Assembly (NCBI GenBank): GCA_027579435.1
Contig: JANBPK010000824.1
Span: forward strand, 28,514 to 92,513
DNA length: 64,000 bases
From: Candolleomyces eurysporus
Lineage: Eukaryota; Basidiomycota; Agaricomycetes; Agaricales; Psathyrellaceae
Reading direction: 5' to 3'
Shown: positions 60,691 to 64,000 of the stretch, piece after piece
Layout: each line of letters opens with the position of its first letter
Numbering within the stretch: position 1 is the first letter of the stretch
Program-made: the position numbers and the translations under genes
Notes under the pieces: model-generated
What the model was told of the DNA's origin: nothing
What the model saw: the letters and a program-made list of their open reading frames with translations, nothing else
Databases searched by the model: none

Positions 60691-60999
60691 TCATTACGTG
60701 TGAGCAAGCTATCATCTCCTTGTACTTGAAATGGTCAGAGGATCGCAGAAGACCCAAATAGCGGATTCCTTACCAGCGCGCTGGCTGTCGGTGGAATGAC
60801 GGACGGCAAAACGATGGGGACTGGCCATGTTTGGGAATGACACTAAATTTAACACTTTCAGTGGCGCGGCCCACAGATCTAGACTCGGAGGGGAGAGAAA
60901 GCCGAAACTTACACACACGCACACACCTCCTCATCTTGGTAATCTCGCGGCGACTCGCTCCACAATATAGGCTAATTGGGGAGCTGCCGATGTACATAC

Positions 61000-61065
61000 G
61001 TCAAAACCACCTCTGGGTCTAAGGGAATTTGGGGAACATGGAAGGATCGTATGACCCCTCGGGCG
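61000..61065. repeat. Copy of the distal AHA1 flank block
   Basis: 'gtcaaaaccacctctgggtc' followed by 'gggcgcctattat' matches 50198-50265 upstream of giant gene C. In both places it is followed at some distance by sequence containing 'gctgcc' or 'gccaccgtttgaatc', in a different order, so the block has been rearranged. Confidence 0.55.
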
Positions 61066-61184
61066 CCTATTATATCGATATCGAATAAGCTATGCCACCG
61101 TTTGAATCTGGCTTTCATCTGACCATGACCGGTCATTCATTCATTTACGCCGACACCTGTTCAGCCACGACCCAACCATGCCAC

Positions 61185-61465
61185 TGAACTTGGGTTCCGC
61201 TCATTCAACGATCCGGGTCGCTCTAGTATCCAATAGAGGTAGGTATTCAAGGTCTCCTGGTTAGTCGGGCTGGGTTTTGTCTCCCTCGTTCTCACTCTCA
61301 TTTCCCTTCGTTCTCTGGGCTCGGACTAATGCTGCCTGTGCCCTATGTTTGGATCGTCGAAGTGTGCTGAAGCGTCGGAGGAAAGGGTGAATGTGAAGGA
61401 GACAGAAAGAAAGAAAATTGCAGAATATTCGTTGACGCAGGAATACGCGGTTGTTTTTGACACTT
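61185..61465 (+). repeat. Further direct copy of the AHA1 3' end and flank
   Basis: Begins 'gccactgaacttgggttccg', which corresponds to the AHA1 last codons, then 'gatccgggtcgctctagtat', 'cgttctctgggctcggacta' and 'gacgcaggaatacgcggttg'. It is a degenerate but collinear copy of 49597-49850. Confidence 0.65.
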
Positions 61466-61552
61466 TTCCTCCTAAGATCGTTCGACTACCAAGCGGTCCG
61501 CAGGCGCATGCACTCTGATAAGGACTCCAGCCAGAATGACGTTTGGACAAAC

Positions 61553-61708
61553 CCAGCTCGATTTACGGAGAGACCTTAAACCCCTACCCTCCATTAGACA
61601 CCAGAGCGACCCGGGATCGTGTAATAAGCTGAATCACAGTTCAGTATCCAATCTGTCGCNAAAAAACGCAACATTAAAGAAAAAGAAGTAAGCTACCTCA
61701 CTATGAGT
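61553..61708 (-). repeat. Inverted copy of the AHA1 3' end and flank
   Basis: Read on the minus strand, this stretch runs from a T-rich intron end through 'atactgaactgtgattca' (AHA1 last codons and stop region) to 'gatcccgggtcgctctggtg' and 'gtttaaggtctctccg'. It forms a head-to-head inverted pair with the direct copy at 61185-61285. Confidence 0.7.
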
Positions 61709-61714
61709 GCTCAG

Positions 61715-61960
61715 CGCTCAAAACGAGTCGAGGACTTCCGAGCAGTCCAGGCTCTCGTCAGACCATTTGGGTGCCTGAAAACTGCACAATGCTCCCGTGC
61801 CATAGTAATTCCCCTGAAATCCTCTTCGTTCTTTGGATTTGGGACCAACGGCGCCAATCCAGGACGAACCGTGGTCACTGGGTAACGCTTGATCGCTCTC
61901 CTTCGAATACCATTTCAAAAAAAAAATTGCGTATTCCTGATTAATAGATATACAATGGCC
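61715..61960. repeat. Long copy of the 'gaggacttccgagcagtcc' block
   Basis: Matches 60310-60540 over its length ('tctcgtcagaccattt', 'ttctttggatttgggaccaa', 'gtattcctga'). See the entry at 60300. Confidence 0.6.
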
Positions 61961-61973
61961 CACTCCGGGCAGA

Positions 61974-62360
61974 CCTGGACACTCCTATTGTGCGCCCTCA
62001 CGTTCCGAGAAAGGGCACTGATTATACCTTTTCTAATTTTTCTTAGTAAACTCGGACAAGGAGTGTCCAGGAATGCCTTCCAGGACAAGTCTCCTCATCA
62101 TTCCGCATCACTCTTTTCACCTATTCCGCCCTTTTTTTCGAACCGACTGTCGAACAGTCACAGCAAGTCATCAAAGCAAGTCATATCCCGTTTCTTTCAG
62201 GGCGCCTAATGACAAACAGAAAAAAGGGGCAGTCACAGCAAGTCACCCCAAGTCACATCCCGTTCCAGGGCGCCTAACGACAAGGAGCAAAAAGGGGCNA
62301 AAAAAACGGTGAACAGTACCATATATATTTTTAGTTAAACCCGGACAAGGAGTGTCCAGG
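61974..62360. repeat. Composite repeat with inverted and direct 13-mers around a short tandem repeat
   Basis: The 13-mer 'cctggacactcct' at 61974-61986 is the exact inverse of 'aggagtgtccagg' at 62059-62071 and at 62348-62360. Between the last two lies a two-unit tandem repeat of about 72-75 nt (about 62157-62229 and 62230-62298) with shared pieces 'agtcacagcaagtca', 'atcccgtt', 'cagggcgcctaa' and 'aaaaaggggc'. The structure resembles a small non-autonomous element, but I see no clear target-site duplication. Confidence 0.55.
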
Positions 62361-62866
62361 AATTTCAAAAGGTTTCTCCTGAACTCGTGGCACAGCAATC
62401 CAGCCCATCGGGTTATTGCGGGTGAAATGGAGAAGATATATCTATAATCATGGGTCAAAGACAAATTGGTAGAGCTAGTTAGTACAAACCCCAAAGTGAG
62501 TGACTTTCGACAAGAAGAGCTTGATCTCACCTTCAGCGTCGCCACCAGGCAATCAGAGTCTTTTGGATTACTCCGTGTCACCTGAAATCGGAGCAAGTGT
62601 CCGGAAGAATTCATCGTCGCAGCAGGTCGAGACAACGATAATCGGACAAGGGCCTACTGGCATCTTAACTGTTGTTCGAAATAACAGATCAAGATCTCGC
62701 CCGTCCTGGTATACATCGTCCGTCGTTTGTAGGCGTTAGTGTCGTGTCAGCACGGTTCACCAGCCAGTATTTGTCCCCACCTCTTGGATTTGTTGACGAT
62801 TGTGGGCCTCCCTGATAGCAGCTTCAAAAAGTCCCCCGTTTCTTTCCTGCTCTTTGTGCCTGAACA

Positions 62867-64000
62867 ATGTCTCGCAAGTCGACCGAGAAATCCTTTTGGA
62901 GGTCTCTCTTCTCTTCCTCATCCTCTCGACGGCGTAACAATGGTCGGAAAGTTGAATTATCGCAGGACACCTCTTCAACTGGACAGCCGTCGGGTTCATC
63001 GAGCGAAAGCGCCTACTCCCGCCAAAAGACAACGTCACTGGCGATTCTCAATCCACATGCCGGCGCAGGGACTCCAGCTTGCGCAAATAACATGGGAATG
63101 TCCACTTCGGAGATCGCAGGGATCGACCATCAGCCTCCGCTCACAGAATATGCCATCAATGATTCAGAGGGGGTTCGAAGCGTGGGCGACAACCTCGGCA
63201 TGGAAGAGCCGATGGAGCGTCACAAGAATCTTCCTGGCTACAATTCAGGTTTGGTATCGTCGACATATCGTGAAGGTGAGCTAGTCTTTAGATCTATCGC
63301 TCTGAACGCCAATCAAGTATATCTACAGCATCATCACTCTTGAGCCACACGGAGCAGGTTTCCCCTTCCTATTCGACTGTTCATCAAGGCGACGGACCGC
63401 TTACCGACCCGAGCATCGGTTCAGCCACTCAATATTCGTTTTCGTTATTCAACAATGCAAGCAATTTCCACGTCGGGAATGTCAATTTGACATATCATGA
63501 AGCTTCATTACTGGCGAAGGCTGATAAAGGTATGATAATCTCTGCACAGCAAAGCTTATCGCTAATCGCTATCTAGGTTGGGAGTTGCTGGTGGGGAAAA
63601 CTGCTCCGAATGCGCTGCACAATTCCGACAGTCGATTCGACCCCCCGAAATCGCGACGAAGACACACGTCGGGAGGTTATCAAGGAGCTCAGGGACTGGA
63701 TCGAGGACCGGGAATCCCCACAGCAGCTGTTGTGCATGACGGGCGCGGCGGGTGCCGGAAAGTCTGCGCTCCAACAGACCATTTCTGAGATTTGCGCTTG
63801 GGGGAAGATCCTGGGGGCGACATTCTTTTTTTCCACGGCGGACCCCAGTCGAAAGGACGTTTCACCCTTCGTTCCTACTATAGCATACCAGCTGGGTATA
63901 GAGAACGAATCCCTCCGAGGATTGATTGGCGCCGCTGTGGCGAAAGATCCCCTCATTTTTTCCAAATCTCTCCATACGCAAATGGACACCCTTCTTATCA
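62867..64000 (+). CDS. NACHT-domain NLR-like protein, 5' part (runs off the window)
   Basis: Starts MSRKSTEKSFWRSLFSSSSS, a basic/Ser-rich leader, then a low-complexity region. A second exon (about 63357-63531) encodes a family N-terminal segment (FNNASNFHVGNVNLTYHE). A third begins at 63577 with GWELLVGKTAPNALHNSDSR. The NACHT NTPase follows with a Walker A motif, TGAAGAGKSALQQTI, at about 63738-63780, and LGATFFFSTADPSRKDV, FVPTIAYQLGIENESLRGLI and KDPLIFSKSLHTQM, the usual order in Agaricomycete NACHT proteins. The frame shifts by one between DPPK and RDEDTRREVIKELRDW at about 63651; it could be an assembly error or a real mutation. C-terminal sensor repeats, if any, lie beyond the window. 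Such proteins are linked to fungal non-self recognition. Confidence 0.82.

Noticed and set aside
62739..63284. 181-codon plus-strand frame overlapping the NACHT gene start
   Set aside because: It is a shifted reading of the Ser-rich NACHT leader, which is supported by its links to the following exons.
1..64000. CRISPR arrays, operons, prokaryotic signals
   Set aside because: Introns, a centromere protein and mitochondrial presequences show eukaryotic nuclear DNA; the only tandem repeats are few-unit and degenerate.

Overview
The window is nuclear DNA of a basidiomycete fungus, most likely an Agaricomycete. The signs are genes split by many short introns (about 50-60 nt, GT...AG), families typical of that class (DUF6535 membrane proteins, NACHT proteins, a mushroom-type sesquiterpene synthase, single-pass tandem beta-sandwich membrane proteins, F-box genes) and ordinary eukaryotic housekeeping genes. 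No bacterial features are present. The species cannot be named from the sequence. Single N characters often sit beside homopolymers, so some one-base frameshifts are probably assembly artefacts.

Region 1 (1-26.2 kb, minus strand) is a decayed tandem segmental duplication. It holds two giant multi-exon genes, A (2552-10077) and B (14243-21812). Each encodes an N-terminal four-helix DUF6535 membrane domain, a long HEAT/ARM-type solenoid and a conserved C-terminal signature. Each is followed upstream by a homologous non-coding spacer and then by mitochondrial tRNA 2-thiolase sequence: a frameshifted fragment beside copy A, and the intact SLM3/MTU1 gene beside copy B. A relic last exon of another family member lies between the two units.

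Region 2 (24.5-45.3 kb) is mostly single-copy: SLM3/MTU1 and divergent MIF2 (CENP-C), a single-pass membrane protein whose 3' end is repeated in decayed form downstream, a small hypothetical ORF, a coiled-coil AT-hook protein, an F-box gene and an F-box pseudogene, a DUF3429/TMEM69-type mitochondrial membrane protein, a membrane-anchored histidine acid phosphatase (phytase-like) with a 9-nt micro-exon, a small orphan gene, and a sesquiterpene synthase with an unusual hydrophobic C-terminal tail.

Region 3 (48-64 kb) contains AHA1 (Hsp90 co-chaperone), a third giant DUF6535-HEAT gene C (50.4-57.9 kb, plus strand), a decayed second copy of the AHA1 3' half, a field of direct and inverted copies of AHA1 3' flanking DNA, a small tandem repeat, and the 5' part of a NACHT-domain NLR-like gene that runs off the window.

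The strongest candidate for something undescribed is the DUF6535-HEAT family. It has three long copies plus a relic within 58 kb, one shared architecture with introns falling between repeats, repeated co-duplication with pieces of neighbouring housekeeping genes, and a NACHT gene close by. A role in non-self recognition is an inference from this pattern; no function is visible in the sequence.
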